Positions 46,060 through 58,154 are shown, numbered from the stretch's first letter. The stretch: DNA of 64,000 nt from Isoetes taiwanensis (GCA_021234155.1 JAJEKV010000092.1:2492561-2556560), one strand, 5' to 3'. Notes: a model not told the origin generated them from the sequence alone. Made by a program: numbers and translations.

Positions 46060-47250
46060 ATGGTCAAGATAGACGGTGCACGTAACGCCTCGTGGCAGAC
46101 ACCCGCAAGTGCTAGCAGATTAACGCCTGAACAGGAACTCCTGTTGATCAAGCGACAGTTAGTAGAGCTGCAAGCTTATGTGTTGAATGCCAACCCACCG
46201 CAGTATATGCAGGAGGATGGGCCGGAGTTACCTCCGTTACCGCCAAGTCCACCACCACAGCAGCCACCTGCACCTGAACCAGGCCCTGTACCCGCACAAA
46301 GGAGGCACCGTTCCAAACGTCGTCGAAGTTCCTCTACGGATAGTGCCACATTCTCACAATCGGCCACTTCTGTGTCCTCTGAGTCGTCTGTATCATCTGG
46401 TGACCATGCAAAGCGCCGGGACAAGGAGTATCGTAAGACGGTTGATACGGCCATAACCAGTATATGGAAAAACAGGAAATTGGCCCAGTTTGATGGGAAA
46501 TCTAGAGGCAGGCTGAATGCAGAGTCCTGGTTGGACGAGATGAAGGAGTTTGGAAAATCCTATGGCATGACAGAAAAAGATACAGGAAAAGTTGCCACCA
46601 CAAACCTTACAGGAGCTGCTCGTATTTGGTGGAAGGGCTATGTCAGAGCCAAGCATCTGGACAGAAACAGGTGCAAGTTCAAAAAGTTTGCCAAAGCTTT
46701 TAAGTCGCATTATGTGCCTCGTGCGCACAAATGCCAACAAATTCAGACTTTTTACAGGTTAGAGCAGAAGGGTATGTCAGTTCAGGCCTACACTGATGAA
46801 TTCATGCGCTTGAGGCTGTACGTGCCCGGAATGAATGAAAAGAGGGCGGTGGAGGGCTATATTGAAGGGTTGGCCCCATCAATTAAACGAATGGTTAAGG
46901 CCATAGACCCGAAATCAGTTGCAGATGCTGAGGCTAAGGCATTGAGCCTTGAAGAGGACGCACCACGAAACCAGTACCAGCGCCCCGCCTCTTACTCGCA
47001 GCCACGCCCATACACACCCTACAAGGCCCGTTCACCAAGTCCTGGGCCTTCTCAACAGAACTCTAACGGTCGCCAGGAAAAGAAAGTCACCTTCAGCATG
47101 TCCGACAAACTGAACAATGTCGGTAAGGAAGTTCGGAACCTCTTACAGTCTATTCCCAAAGAGGCCCGAGAGCATCTCCACAAAGAGAAGGCATGTTACA
47201 GGTGTATACGGCCGGGGCACTTTATGCAGAATTGCCCTTATGTCACCCAG
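46060..47250 (+). CDS. Gypsy element G gag
   Basis: Starts MVKIDGARNASWQTPAS. Residues 50-130 are Pro-rich then Arg/Ser-rich. The retrotransposon gag core is at about 135-290 (FDGKSRGRLNAESWLDEMKE, ARIWWKGYV, FAKAFKSHYVP, LEQKGMSVQAYTDEFMRL). A standard CX2CX4HX4C knuckle (CYRCIRPGHFMQNC) lies near residue 380. Just after the knuckle the sense frame shifts by one base into the pol frame (LAMADLDWDDLEST), so the frame running on to 47409 is artefactual. Gag forms the particle and binds RNA. The frame is otherwise intact. Confidence 0.9.
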
Positions 47251-47640
47251 ACTGCCAGCTGGCCATGGCCGATCTTGATTGGGATGATCTCGAGTCTACG
47301 CTACCTGTCGACGAGGAGGCTCCCGAGTACATTCACGGTGCGTCCCATATCCTTGCAGCCATTGAAACCGGCAATGCTGAAAGTTAGTCTGCCGTTATTT
47401 CTACTATAGGTCAGGTAGACAGTAAGCCTTTCATAATTCTTATGGATACGGGAAGTACACATAATTTTGCTTCTCCTAGAATGGCCCAGGTATTGCAGCT
47501 TGAGACTTTAAGGTCCCGACCGAAACACATTACTTTAGCGGTGGTAAGATCGGACATACTCATGGCGTCGCATTAACCTCAAAATCATTTGCCAGTGCAC
47601 CACTTGCAATCGGTCTTTGAGCTAATGGATAGTGGCAAGT
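47251..47640 (+). pseudogene. Gypsy element G protease region, broken
   Basis: After the shift, DLDWDDLESTLPVDEEAP leads to a TAG (47385-47387). After that comes GQVDSKPFIILMDTGSTHNF, the aspartic protease active site (DTG), and [18 protein letters not shown] in another frame. At least two frame changes and one stop lie between gag and RT. Confidence 0.8.
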
Positions 47641-49210
47641 ATGATCTGATTGTGGGCATGGAATTCTTGGCATCCGCAAAAGCTAATATAGACTGCGAAA
47701 AACGGGAGGTTACCTTCAACGCAGCTAATGGAGCCCGCGTAACCATAAAAGGTGATCCATTCAACCCCATTATGCAGTCTATGTCCATCAGGCAGTTAGA
47801 TAAAGCTATACGCAGGGACAAGTTACTTTGCGTCATCAGGCTTGCGTCCATTGAGTCAGATGCTAAACAGAAGCAAGTAGTTGATGCCTTGCCAGAGAGC
47901 ATTGCTGATCTTCTCAGCGAATTTAGCGATCTCTTCCCAGACGAGATCCAGAAACTTCCTCCAGAGATAGCTTTGGAACCAGGTACTAAGCCTACTAGTA
48001 AGGCCCCGTACCATTTGAGTCCCCCTGAATTGGCAGAGCTTAAGAAGCAACTTCAGGAGTTACTAAACCTAGGTTTCATTCGGCCTAGTGTTTCGCCTTT
48101 TGGCGCTCCTATCCTGTTTGTTAAAAAGAAGGATGGCTCCTTGAGGATGTGTATTGATTATCGGCAGCTCAATAAGCATACCATCAAGAATCGTTATGCT
48201 TTGCCTAGGGCAGACGATCTTATGGACCAGTTGCAAGGGGCCAAGTACTTCTCAAAGATTGATTTACGCTCCGGATATTACCAAATAAGAATTAAAGAGG
48301 AGGACATCCATAAGTCTGCTTTTCGCACTAGGTACGGGCACTATGAATTTACAGTTATGCCTTTCGGATTAACTAATGCCCCCGCAACGTTCATGCGACT
48401 AATGAATGATGTCTTCCGATAATACTTGGATGATTTTGTTGTTATTTTCTTTGACGACATCCTCATCTATAGTAAAACCCTGGAGGAGCATGAGAAGCAT
48501 CTTCGGCTAGCCCTACAAAAGCTGAGACGTCACCAGCACTTTGCCAAGCTCTCTAAGTGTAAGTTTGCCACCCCCAAGGTGGATTATTTAGGCCATGTGA
48601 TTTCAGCCGAGGGAATTGCAACCGATCCAGCAAAAATAGAGGCAGTCAAGGATTGGCCGACTCCAAGTAATGTGTCGGAGGTCCGAAGTTTCTTGGGACT
48701 GGCAGGCTATTACCAGAGATTTGTTAAGGATTTTGCAAAGATTGCAGCACGTCTTACCGACCTTACGAAGCATGAGAAAGTGAAGGATTGGATGGAACAT
48801 TGGAAAGCAAAGGTCCAGGTCAGTTTTCATAAGCTTAAGGATGCTTTGACGTCCGCACCAGTCCTCACATTGCCGGATCCAGAGAAGGATAAGTCAGTAG
48901 CAATAGATGCCAGTAAGATTACTACCGGGGGAGTCCTCATGCAAGAAGGGAGGGTTATCGCCTATGATTCTAAGAAAATGAATGAGACCGAACAGCGATA
49001 CCCTACCCATGATCAGGAATTGTTGGCTGTTGTTCGCGCTTTGCATATATGGAGACACTACCTTCTTGGTAGGAGATTCCAGCTTGATACGGATCATCAG
49101 AGTCTCCGTTATCTAACAACCCAGCCAAATCTCAACCTCCATCAGAGAAGATGGATGGAATTTCTGGAGGAGTATGATTTTGAGATTATGTATAAGCCTG
49201 GGAAACAAAT
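47589..49210 (+). pseudogene. Gypsy element G reverse transcriptase and RNase H, one stop
   Basis: One frame contains the end of the protease region ([20 protein letters not shown]) and then [78 protein letters not shown] follows (48420-48422), then [19 protein letters not shown] with the catalytic Asp pair. RNase H follows ([46 protein letters not shown]). The frame ends at a one-base shift near 49208. Apart from these lesions the Ty3/gypsy RT core is complete. Confidence 0.92.
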
Positions 49211-50803
49211 GTGGTTGCGGATGCGTTATCACGCCATCCCTTGGTAACCCGAACCCATTGTAATGCAATTTCCACACTCACCAGCGAGTTTGGAAAACAA
49301 ATAGAGCAAGCCTTAGCCACGGATCCAGAGTTTCGTGAAGTGTGGGATAGTTTGGCTAAGGAGGCACGCACCGATAAGGAACGTGAAGCTTTCCGTTCGT
49401 ATAAGAAAGACGGCAACTTGTTATATTACAAGGATAAGTTGTGTGTGCCTGAGACTTCAGGAGTACGTAAGCTTATTCTCCATGACACACACAACAGCCC
49501 TATCGCTGGCCATGCAGGTTTTATGAAGACCTACTTTAAAATTCGCTCCAACTATTATTGGCCGTCTATGAAGAAGGACATCGCCAGGTATATAAAGCAG
49601 TGTCAGGTGTGTCAACAAACCAAGGCTGAGCAATTAAGGATTCCAGGAGAGTTGCAACCTCTGGATGTGCCCAACGCTAAGTGGGAAGTGATAACCATGG
49701 ATTTCATTGTGGGCCTTCCACGTACTCTCCGTGGATATGATGCATTGATGGTAGTGGTCGACAAATTGTCGAAAATGGCTCATTTCTTGCCATGTCGTAC
49801 CACAGATACAGCATTCGATACCGCTTTGTTGTTTACCAAGGAGATCTTCAGATTGCATGGAATGCCATGGGTTATAGTATCCGACAGGGATCCCAAATTC
49901 GTGAGTGCGTTCTGGAAAGATTTCTTTGCCACCATCCAAACCAAGCTTGCTATGAGTACGGCATATCATCCTCAGACGGATGGTCAGACAGAGCGTACCA
50001 ATCGTATTATAGAGGATATGCTACGAAGTTATGTGTGGAGTAAGCAATCACAGTGGGCTGACTATATTTATCTGGTCGAATTTGCCTATAACAGCATGAA
50101 ACAGGACTCTTCCAGAATGTCTCCCTTTATGATAAATTATGGTTATCAATGCCTTACTCCAGACACATGGCATAATCCCGTTTCTAAAGTGGAGGTTTCT
50201 CAACAACTTCTCTTGAAAATGCAAGTTTTGGTTGAAGAAGTCCGTGCTTATTTATTGGCTGCACGCAGTCGTCAGAAGAGTGTAGCGGATAAGCACAGAA
50301 CCCCACGGGTCTTCCAGGTGGGCGAATCAGTTTGGCTTAAGATTAAGGTAAAACAAGCCAAGCTTAAGATTGGTAACTGCAAGAAGCTGGCACCCAGATG
50401 GGCTGGGCCGTTCAAAATCATTGAACGTGTTGGAGAACAGGCATATCGCTTGGATTTGCCACCCCGCTTGAAGATCCACAAGGTCTTTCACGTGAGTCTT
50501 CTGAAGCAACATATCCCAGATCCAGGCGAGATCTTGGATACACCCACCCTTCTTGAAATGACAGAAGAGCACCTAGATATAGTGCCTGAAGCTCTTCTTG
50601 ATCGAGCCTATAAGCAGACCAGAAGGAGTCAAATGCTGCAATACTTGGTTAAGTGGAAACACTTGCCAGTTGAGGATGCTACGTGGGTGATGAAGATAGA
50701 CCTTGAGAAGCACTATCCGGACTTCATGCGGGAATCTCAGGGCCGCACCATCAACGATGCTATCAACCCCGCACCTGGCGGTTCGCCGAGAATCATGCAG
50801 TAG
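49211..50803 (+). CDS. Gypsy element G integrase with chromodomain
   Basis: Begins at VADALSRHP, the RNase H-integrase linker. The HHCC zinc site is formed by [11 protein letters not shown] and CQVCQQ. The catalytic core has [19 protein letters not shown] and an [19 protein letters not shown] segment, giving an intact D-D-E triad. A GPF/Y-type module ([15 protein letters not shown]) follows. The C-terminus is a chromodomain ([20 protein letters not shown]), which defines chromoviruses and directs integration by reading chromatin marks. The 530-residue frame has no stop. It is out of frame with RT by one base. Confidence 0.95.
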   Translation: MVADALSRHPLVTRTHCNAISTLTSEFGKQIEQALATDPEFREVWDSLAKEARTDKEREAFRSYKKDGNLLYYKDKLCVPETSGVRKLILHDTHNSPIAGHAGFMKTYFKIRSNYYWPSMKKDIARYIKQCQVCQQTKAEQLRIPGELQPLDVPNAKWEVITMDFIVGLPRTLRGYDALMVVVDKLSKMAHFLPCRTTDTAFDTALLFTKEIFRLHGMPWVIVSDRDPKFVSAFWKDFFATIQTKLAMSTAYHPQTDGQTERTNRIIEDMLRSYVWSKQSQWADYIYLVEFAYNSMKQDSSRMSPFMINYGYQCLTPDTWHNPVSKVEVSQQLLLKMQVLVEEVRAYLLAARSRQKSVADKHRTPRVFQVGESVWLKIKVKQAKLKIGNCKKLAPRWAGPFKIIERVGEQAYRLDLPPRLKIHKVFHVSLLKQHIPDPGEILDTPTLLEMTEEHLDIVPEALLDRAYKQTRRSQMLQYLVKWKHLPVEDATWVMKIDLEKHYPDFMRESQGRTINDAINPAPGGSPRIMQ

Positions 50804-51436
50804 AGGGGTAGATGCATCGTGCTTAATAATAGTTACCGATGATGAGATCACCTTCGTGTTCTCTAGGACGTGGTGCATTGTCAATGTCGGCATGACCGCG
50901 AAGTGCTTGGAAAGCATGTAGTTAATAGGCCGCATTCATCTCGGCTATAATGGGAACTTGAGCATTCCTTACGCCGCAATAAATTGCGAACCATAGGCAT
51001 GATAGGTTCCCTTGTAGATAAATTTTTCCTTTTATTTCTTATAGGGGGGTCCCTTCAACCACAACCTATTTATCTTATCTATATATACTGATGTATTGAC
51101 ATGTGCAGGCCAATGAGCAGTACGTGACCTGCCCATGTATAAAGGGTTGCTGATGGCCCGACTTCTTCAGTTTGATCTTGTCTACATGTGTTGTTTTCTT
51201 TGCCACTGTGATGTTTGAAATTGGACTTCGGTCCTTAAACCTTTTTATGATGAGTATGTGAAATGCACCTTCGTGCTTAAACTCTGATATGTTTTAAACT
51301 TTAATGTTATTACCTTCGGGAATAAGGAATTTCCTCTTTTTCCTTATGTATACGTTCTTCTATTGCAGTTCTTCGATTAACCGTCACTTGTTTAACTAAC
51401 CCCAATGCTGAGGACATCATTATTTCTAGGGGAGAA
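50804..51436 (+). other. Gypsy element G 3' untranslated region and polypurine tract
   Basis: Non-coding sequence between the integrase stop and LTR 2, ending TCTAGGGGAGAATG, a purine-rich tract suited to priming plus-strand synthesis. Confidence 0.8.
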
Positions 51437-53036
51437 TGTGACGTCCCACGTATTTATACGGTATACGTATAAATATACTGGCACGCCACCATGGGGTATT
51501 TTAACATAGGGGGTTGACCTAAAAGGGATTAATTTAGCTATGCTAAATTAATTATTAAAGGATCATTACCTATAATTAAGGAAATAGCATTTAATTAACT
51601 CAATTAAGTTAATTGATTACTTAGGAAGGTGCCACCTGGCCAAATTAGATTGGCCAGCATGGGAATGCTAACTTGGGGTATCAACATGGAACCCTCATCC
51701 CATTTGACCCCAAAATCGAGCCAAGAGGAGGAGCAGCTGAGCGCCCAAGTTGCTGAAGCTGTTGCTAAACACCCAAGTTGCTGAAGCTGTTGCCAAGCAC
51801 CCAAGTCTTAGAAGATGGAGGCACCCCATGATAACGGATCAAGTCGAAACTCGGGTTAGTGGATAATCTAGTTTGACATCCCTAAGGCTAGCGCGTCAGT
51901 CAAGTTCCCTGAGTCTTCTCTGGTTGTTCTTGCTTAGGATTAACCCTTCTTTGATATTTAGGATTACATTTCAATTATGGATTATGTTTATTATGAATGG
52001 ATGGATGAATCTATGACAGTATCTCTGTTAGCCTTCCGTAAAGCAGGGATTAGAGGGGGGTAGAGACCTCTGTGCCTTATGCTTTAGTATGCTCCTAGTA
52101 GCTCCTTTAATTCCCAATTAATGCGGCCTGTGTACAAGAGACCACCGAGTCGTGGATGCTATGGAATTACTTAGCACCATAGAAGGGACGCAGTGGTGAA
52201 GTGGGGGTGGGGTCTTGCAGGAACATAAAAGGCTCCTGGGACTCTTACAATGGGCTAGGCCTGATAGCCGGTCACGTAGAGGGCCGGGTATGGGTCTGAC
52301 ACTCCCTGGGTGTAGAGGTGTGACCCATATGGGGTATCCTGCACTTTGAAGATAAAGTTAGGGGAGTAGGTCGGGTACGGATGCGGGGGTCGCTGATGTG
52401 GCACGTATTCTCTAGCTCACCCATGGAACCGCTGTGATCCTGGAAGGGGACACCTCCCTGACCTGCCTCATCGGACCAGGACCTCATGAACCCTGGAGTA
52501 GGCTCGAAGGGTGATACCTTGAGTCTGCATTTCCGGAAGGTTATAGTGATGCCATAGCATGATTCGACTCATCTGCAAAGTGTGCACAGGAGGGGCGGAT
52601 GGAGTGGACAACCCTAGCCGATGTTCTATGCTAGCCAACGCCATGCCAAGATTCGGTCTGCTGATCTCCTGAGACCTAGCCGTCAGTCGACCCTCACTGG
52701 AGTCTGAGCCGGGGTAGAACCATGAGTTTGGGGTGTTTTCTCTAGTATTAAATGTATCCTCTCTGTTGTTATCAGTTGGATGGATGTGCCACCCTTCGTG
52801 GTGGTCTTTATGATATGATTATGCTGTATGCTAACCTTGTATTCACGCTTCCGCGACATAGGAGCCCCATTGAAGGCATGGGCCGAATGACCCCTCTGTG
52901 TCCTTCACTCGAGCATCTTTCCATAGATGGCCCGAGTTAGACGGAGGGCCCTGCTCATGGCGAGATGGGTGCCATGGGAGGGGAAAGTCCCCGTATGTAT
53001 ACGGCCGAGCGTCGTATATGTTCTGGGAGCGTCACA
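51437..53036 (+). repeat. Gypsy element G, LTR 2
   Basis: A 1600-bp LTR, TGTGACG...CGTCACA, followed by the CAATG target duplication (53037-53041). Compared with LTR 1 it has scattered substitutions and a ~16-bp extra segment (GCTTAGGATTAACCC region near 51931). Confidence 0.95.
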
Positions 53037-53221
53037 CAATGGATTTGGTTGTGGTAGATATTTCTAGTTGTGGATTCAACTAGGGTTGCAACCATGGATT
53101 TGGTTGTGGTAGATATTTCTAGTTGAGGATTCAACTAGGGTTGCAGCCATGGATTTGGTTGTGTTAAACTTGCCATATAATTCCTTGATCGAGGATGATC
53201 AATCCCGGGAAGGGGAGGAAT
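53037..53221 (+). repeat. E1 tail: minisatellite and polypurine tract
   Basis: Resumes E1 after the nested element. It contains further copies of the ~55-bp unit (GTAGATATTTCTAGTTG) and ends with GGGAAGGGGAGGAAT before the 3' LTR. Confidence 0.9.
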
Positions 53222-53888
53222 TGATATGGTGGTGCTCGGGGGAGCGGCTCAGGCCCAACGCATCTGGAATTAATACTTAAAGCTAGCAATTAATTTTTCA
53301 AGGATAGCACACTTATTAAATTATGATGGGTCAAGGTCGGTAATTTATTTTAAGTTATAAACCATTGAAAGCTTAAAATTTATAATAGTAGAGTCATGGC
53401 TGATAACGGGTCGCGAACTTAGTAGACGAAATTCGGCCGATACTGCATCAGAGCCAAAGAAGGCTCTCGGATCTTGAAGAAAAGGTCAATTTGATGCTGT
53501 AAAAGGTTGAATCTCAGATATTTTTGGTCGATCCTCTGTTATTAGCAATTAATCACCTTTTTGAAAGATATTTTTGAACAGAAAAAGGTTATTCCGGAAA
53601 TAGGTAGATCTGTGCCTATAAAACGCAACTGTTCCTCTTATCTTAGCATAGAGTCTTCGGTTGAATCCTGAGCAAAGTCTTCTGCCTTGCCTGCAGTCAT
53701 AGTTGGTTGAATCCGTTCTTTGAGTTTGAAATCTTGGATGCGGTTGTGGAGACAAGATAACGATTTCTTGCTGAGCCTGGGCTCGGTTGGGTGGAGAGCA
53801 TAGCCGTGAAGGCTGGATCTTGAAGTTTTTCGTTGGTTGTTTACATTATTTGATTATTGTTTTGCTGTAAAACCTTGCAGCCGTATCA
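53222..53888 (+). repeat. E1 3' LTR
   Basis: 667 bp, TGATATGGTGGTGCTCGG ... GCAGCCGTATCA, followed by the TCTTT duplication. It matches the 5' LTR. Confidence 0.95.
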
Positions 53889-53893
53889 TCTTT

Positions 53894-54260
53894 AGTTATC
53901 CTTGAGCTCCATCAGAAAGCAGTATGGTAATGGGTATGGGATAAATTGCTCCATCCTAAGATGTTTATCTTATGGTGGCAGATCATCATAGATGCATGCG
54001 AGTAAATATTGTCGTGCATAATTTCAATTAGATGTCTCTGTGATATGCCCTCTCTACATGCAGAGGGATGAGACAATTAAGCACTGCTTCTTCTTGTGTC
54101 AACATGTTCGGCCTGACTTAACAATGGGTTTTAGGTCTTTTTCATTGTGGCAAGTATAGCAGGTCCTATTGTCGCAGCTCTTAGGACAAGCTAGCAAAGA
54201 GGGCATTCCATTTGACATCCGTTTGGATCATCTAGTCCATATACAAGAGATGAAAAGTCG
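53894..54260 (+). pseudogene. LINE zinc-binding RT C-terminal domain remnant
   Basis: Contains WDKLLHPKMFILWWQIIIDA and, after a frame change, CPLYMQRDETIKHCFFLC, the W..L...K...F.W and C..C...E...H..F.C pattern of the zf-RVT domain of plant LINEs. It continues the fragment left of E1 at 38345, so one old LINE was split by E1. It belongs to a different family from LINE 1-3. Confidence 0.7.
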
Positions 54261-54615
54261 CATTTAATTAAAGTGGGTCAGATCCTGACTTTGGGTCTCA
54301 TACTGAAAATGAAACTCATACTAAAAAAAAAAAAATATTGAATTGAATGCATGTATAGAATTACACATCATAGACCAAGAACTAGGTCACTTATTTTCTT
54401 CATAAATATTACAAGTCACGAGTTGAGAAACGTCAGTGTTATAGCATGGAGGTTGCTCATGGCTTTGTCCATCTCTCTTTTGGGGATCTTGTGGGTCTTG
54501 TCCTTTGAAATGTGACAAGTTGGATATGACCATACCACACACTCCACCAATTTCCTCCTTTGAGGATCAGCATGATTTGCCCTCCACTTCTTCTCCTAGC
54601 AGTCGGTGTATTGCT
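54261..54615. other. Intergenic DNA
   Basis: AT-rich with an A-run at 54326-54337. No gene seen. Confidence 0.5.
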
Positions 54616-54617
54616 CC

Positions 54618-54838
54618 TTGGGTCCTGTGGTAAGACGTTAAACTGCCATACCCAAGGTCACGGGTTCAACGCCTCGTTGTGAAAGTGGCCATGCAATGTA
54701 AAGTTGGTGGGGGAAGGACCCACTTCAGCAATGTAAAGTGGTGGGGGCAGGACCCATCTGGGTGTGTTGTAAAGTGTCACATGTCCGATAGGACGCTGCC
54801 TTGTGGCGTGACGTTAAAATCTCTTCTTCTTCTTCTTC
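54618..54838 (+). mobile_element. tRNA-derived SINE
   Basis: Starts near GGGTCCTGTGGTAAGACG (A-box-like), has a B-box GGGTTCAACGCC 40 bases on, an internally repeated AATGTAAAGTGGTGGGGG body and a (CTT)n tail at 54823-54838. Box spacing fits an RNA polymerase III promoter. No clean target duplication was found. Confidence 0.75.
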
Positions 54839-54839
54839 A

Positions 54840-55390
54840 AGTTGCCCCTCTTCTCCATCAGGCATGGTGGTGGTAACTTCAGAGAGTGCCACTCCTAACC
54901 ATATTGGACAGTCCTCATCATCAGGCCTTACTAGCACAAAGTATCCTTCCTTGATGACCTCAAAAGGATCCCACTCAGGAAGATCAAACCACTTAGGCTT
55001 TGAGGCCTTGCTTCCCACAAACCACTTGAAGCCATTGTTAGGACCCAAGTCAACTTTCTTTGATGTGCTTGCTCCATGAGAACCCTCCCATCTAGACTTT
55101 GGTAAGAACCCGTCTCTTAGCTCCCCCCCGCATGGCTGTTCTGTTTCTAAGCATGTCACGACTTTCTCCCAGTAATTGATATTAGGGAGTCCATGTGATT
55201 TTTCTTCAGGAACGAGGTATGCTTTCCATTTCGAACATCCTCCTAGTGCGTTATGTAATCCTTGATGCCCTTCACTAGTTGGACAAACAGTCTTGAAGGG
55301 AGGAAGTGGTTTTGGCTCCCCTCTAGGAATAAGAACTTCACCTGTAGCCCCCTTTTGCCATAACTCGATTCTTTGCACATGCATCCACAA
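54840..55390 (-). CDS. Unrecognised acidic protein fragment
   Basis: The frame starts MWMHVQRIELWQKGATGEVL and has a conserved-looking SRWEGSHGASTSKK ... KWFDLPEWDPFEVIKEGYFV region. LVRPDDEDCPIWLGVAL follows, which resembles a small BAH/Tudor-like beta segment, and then an acidic Glu run. The last ~37 codons of the open frame are SINE sequence, not native. Another protein-like frame lies farther left on the same strand side (55589-55957), so this may be an exon of a decayed transposon gene. No function is assigned. Confidence 0.4.
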
Positions 55391-57400
55391 CTTTGCTCTA
55401 TCAAATCCAGCTTGAATTGCAACAACAAGCTTTAAATATCACGTATTGTGGCTTGAACCAAATGAATTTAGGAGACAGAGCTTGAATATATGAAAATGGG
55501 ATAAATATGCCAAAATGGGCTTAATTCAGAAGGAAAAAATTGCTTCGGACTGTTCGGTTAAAGGGGTCAAAACCCCCATGCTGCCCATTTATTTAGCATT
55601 ATGGCCTCTTGGGGGATTTAACCACTTCATCAGGCTCATATATAACCAAAGGTGAAAAGGTCTCAAGACTAACCCCAAAAAGGTAGAAAGATGAATAATC
55701 CTAGATTGGTTTCTCTCTCTAACTGCATGCCTTTGCCTTCCTTCTAGTTTGGTTGTCATCCCAAGCTTCTTTGTCCTTATTTTGTTATTGCCCATGCATG
55801 ATAGCATCATGGACTTGTTTTTCATGGACCAGGAATCCTTTTTCATTATATCGAGGCATGTGCTCATAGTAGCTTGTTGTGTAACTTGGTCGCTTCTACA
55901 AGTTGCAAGAGGACTAGTACACATTGTACAAGTCAATATACGACAACCCGCCATCAATATCTATTATAAACTTGCATGTAGCCAAGTGTATGCTTATGAT
56001 AGATTGCACAATAGAAAATCAATTTGTTAAAGGTGATTGTAGCACATCAAACCAACCACTGGAGAAGGCAATGTTCCATTTGTTGATGATAATAACAAGG
56101 ATCAATAAGACAATGGTGACATCATTCAGAAACAATGGAGAGAGGCAACAGGCATGTTTATCTTGAAGTGAGAGGATAAAATAGAATAGAGTAGAATGTG
56201 TTTTTATCGTCCACTGATTGAACTTTGACCTCGAACTTTGCAGAGGAAGATCGGAAGTAAGTCTAGGCAGTATGATGTCCAAGTTTTCCTAGAATTGTAT
56301 TGAATTGAACAAAATATATAAGAAGTTAGGGCATCAATTCTATTCCTCTCAGAACTATAAATTGTTGTGTAAATCACAACCCTGTAGCCTAGTGGTAATA
56401 GGTCTGGAACGTTATGTGGCATCTGCATGCAAGGGAAAGTGTAATAGATTTTGTTTGGATTTTAAAAGGGAAACAAAAAGGAAAGAAAAAAAATGTATGA
56501 AGCCACATATACAAAACCTCAATAATGAGAAAAAAAAGTATGAAGCCACATATAGAATTGAAGCTACATTTAAGCCTGTTAACGTGTGGGATGAAGGAAT
56601 AAAGAATATGCATGCGAAAAAAAAAAGAGCTCCAAATTAAACCAGCCAATCCAAAACGAAAAGGGCGGTAGAATTGAAGGAGACACAGCAGAATTAAATT
56701 CAAGGATGGGTTGGTCGTCATCATGATTCATCATTCAAAAAATAATCCATAGCCTTTGTCTCGGAGCGTAGCACATACTTAATATAGGAGGACCCTATTT
56801 CTGTTGCTGAATTTTGTCAGCCTAAAAGATCAGATTTCAGGACGGTTGATGGCAACAAAGACAAATAAAATTTTCGAGGCGGTGCTGCTGCTACCTGTTA
56901 TCAGCACTGCCTGCCACTCTACACAGTCAAATCCGAGCAATACACCGGATTTTTAACAAGTAGCCAAATCAATAAAAGGGCCAGATTCTTCATGTGGGCA
57001 GTTAAATCCCATATTCTTCATTCAATACAGTAAAAAATCCGAGGCAAAAGGCAGTATAAAATCTGCGGCCGGATTCAAGGCAAAAAATAGAGGAGCATGT
57101 GAAGGTTTTCAGCTCAAGCCCAGGACAAAAGTGCCCACGAGTTATGCTGCGGAGTGCAGAAATTTTTTAGGGAAGAAGAGGGTTGGATTGAAAAATGGCG
57201 ATTCGGATGGTAAAAATAGTATAGAAGAGGTAGTTGGGTAGTGGGCTTATAGATTCAGATGCCATAGCTGTGGATTCGACACATGGGGATGGATTGAAAT
57301 GCAAAAAAACTGTGAATTCAGAAGTGGGCGTTCTTTTTTTTTCCCTCTATAATGATGCAGAGGGCTTATTCTTCACAACCGATCACTACCCACTCCGTCA
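55391..57400. other. Intergenic DNA with a LINE tail scrap
   Basis: 56170-56215 (AAATAGAATAGAGTAGAATG then TTTTTATCGTCCACTG) is the extreme 3' end of a LINE in minus orientation. A tRNA A-box-like GTAGCCTAGTGGTAATAGG lies at 56385. No gene is supported; the open frame at 55589-55957 (minus) has no recognisable domain. Confidence 0.5.
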
Positions 57401-58154
57401 AAAAAATTTGAGAAAGGATTTCTCCACCTTCCTCTTCTGGTGAGCCGAAAGAAAAGAAAGAAAAGAAAAGAAAAAAGATGCAGAAGATTCAGCTTCCTTT
57501 TGCTTGATAAACCCCGTTATGGGCGATGGAATACGAAGAATCTGAACTCCGGAATGGCACACGACTCGCTTCCCCTCTTCTATTGCCCCGGTATGGAATC
57601 CATTCTTATACATGTCCTTTCTTTCTTGCAATTTCGAAAGTGCCCAAAATCTGAAGGAAGAAATGTATGTGTTTTTATCTTTTCAAAACATCCGATCCAT
57701 ATGCATTTTTCGCATAGATTAGCCCGTGCATGCAGGGACGAAGTAAATATTTCCTTTTTCAAGCCTCTTGATTCTTTGCATCACCGCCCATTTGCCGGAT
57801 TTAAGCTTATGGGCACGTGGTGCAAATTGCGCTGACAGCATGACATCGCCATAGCTAAGCATGAATCGAGTTTTCCGCGTGGATGAGAGTGAAAAGTGCC
57901 AATATAATCTTCATTTTTCAATACCCATTTCGAATATAGTAACCCGTTCTTTAGATAAGTATTAGGATGGATTGGCTTTCTAAATGTAGCTACTTCTAAA
58001 TATTGCTTACATTTCGTACCACGGTGTATAGATATTAGCCACAGCTTCTTGCGTTTGTTTGATTCTTAAACAAGTGTATAAACAAAATGTTTCTTCTATT
58101 GTATTTAAACAAGTGATGGATTTGTTCTTCAGTTCCTGCTGTTTCACTGCCGGA
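57401..58154 (+). promoter_or_regulatory. Probable promoter, 5' UTR and leader intron of the CCCH gene
   Basis: A pyrimidine-rich leader (CCACCTTCCTCTTCTG) with a GTGAGCC donor-like site near 57440 and a TTGTTCTTCAG acceptor-like site near 58131 suggest a 5' UTR intron. No TATA box is assigned. This is inference from the gene's position only. Confidence 0.4.

Larger units (their letters stand above)
38482..53888 (+). mobile_element. E1: gag-only LTR retrotransposon carrying a nested gypsy element
   Basis: Outer bounds are TGATG...TATCA LTRs and a perfect TCTTT target duplication (38477-38481 and 53889-53893). Without the nested element it is about 3 kb: LTR, primer site, gag, minisatellite, purine tract, LTR, as in E2. 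A Ty3/gypsy element entered the minisatellite at CAATG (40642-40646 and 53037-53041). A partial extra copy of the E1 tail and LTR lies at 42237-42677, evidence of a later rearrangement. Confidence 0.93.

Noticed and set aside
58059-58154. Upstream in-frame ATG of the CCCH gene as the start
   Set aside because: The added 32 residues are unlike the family, whose members begin at M(E/D)PYE, and a likely acceptor site lies in between.
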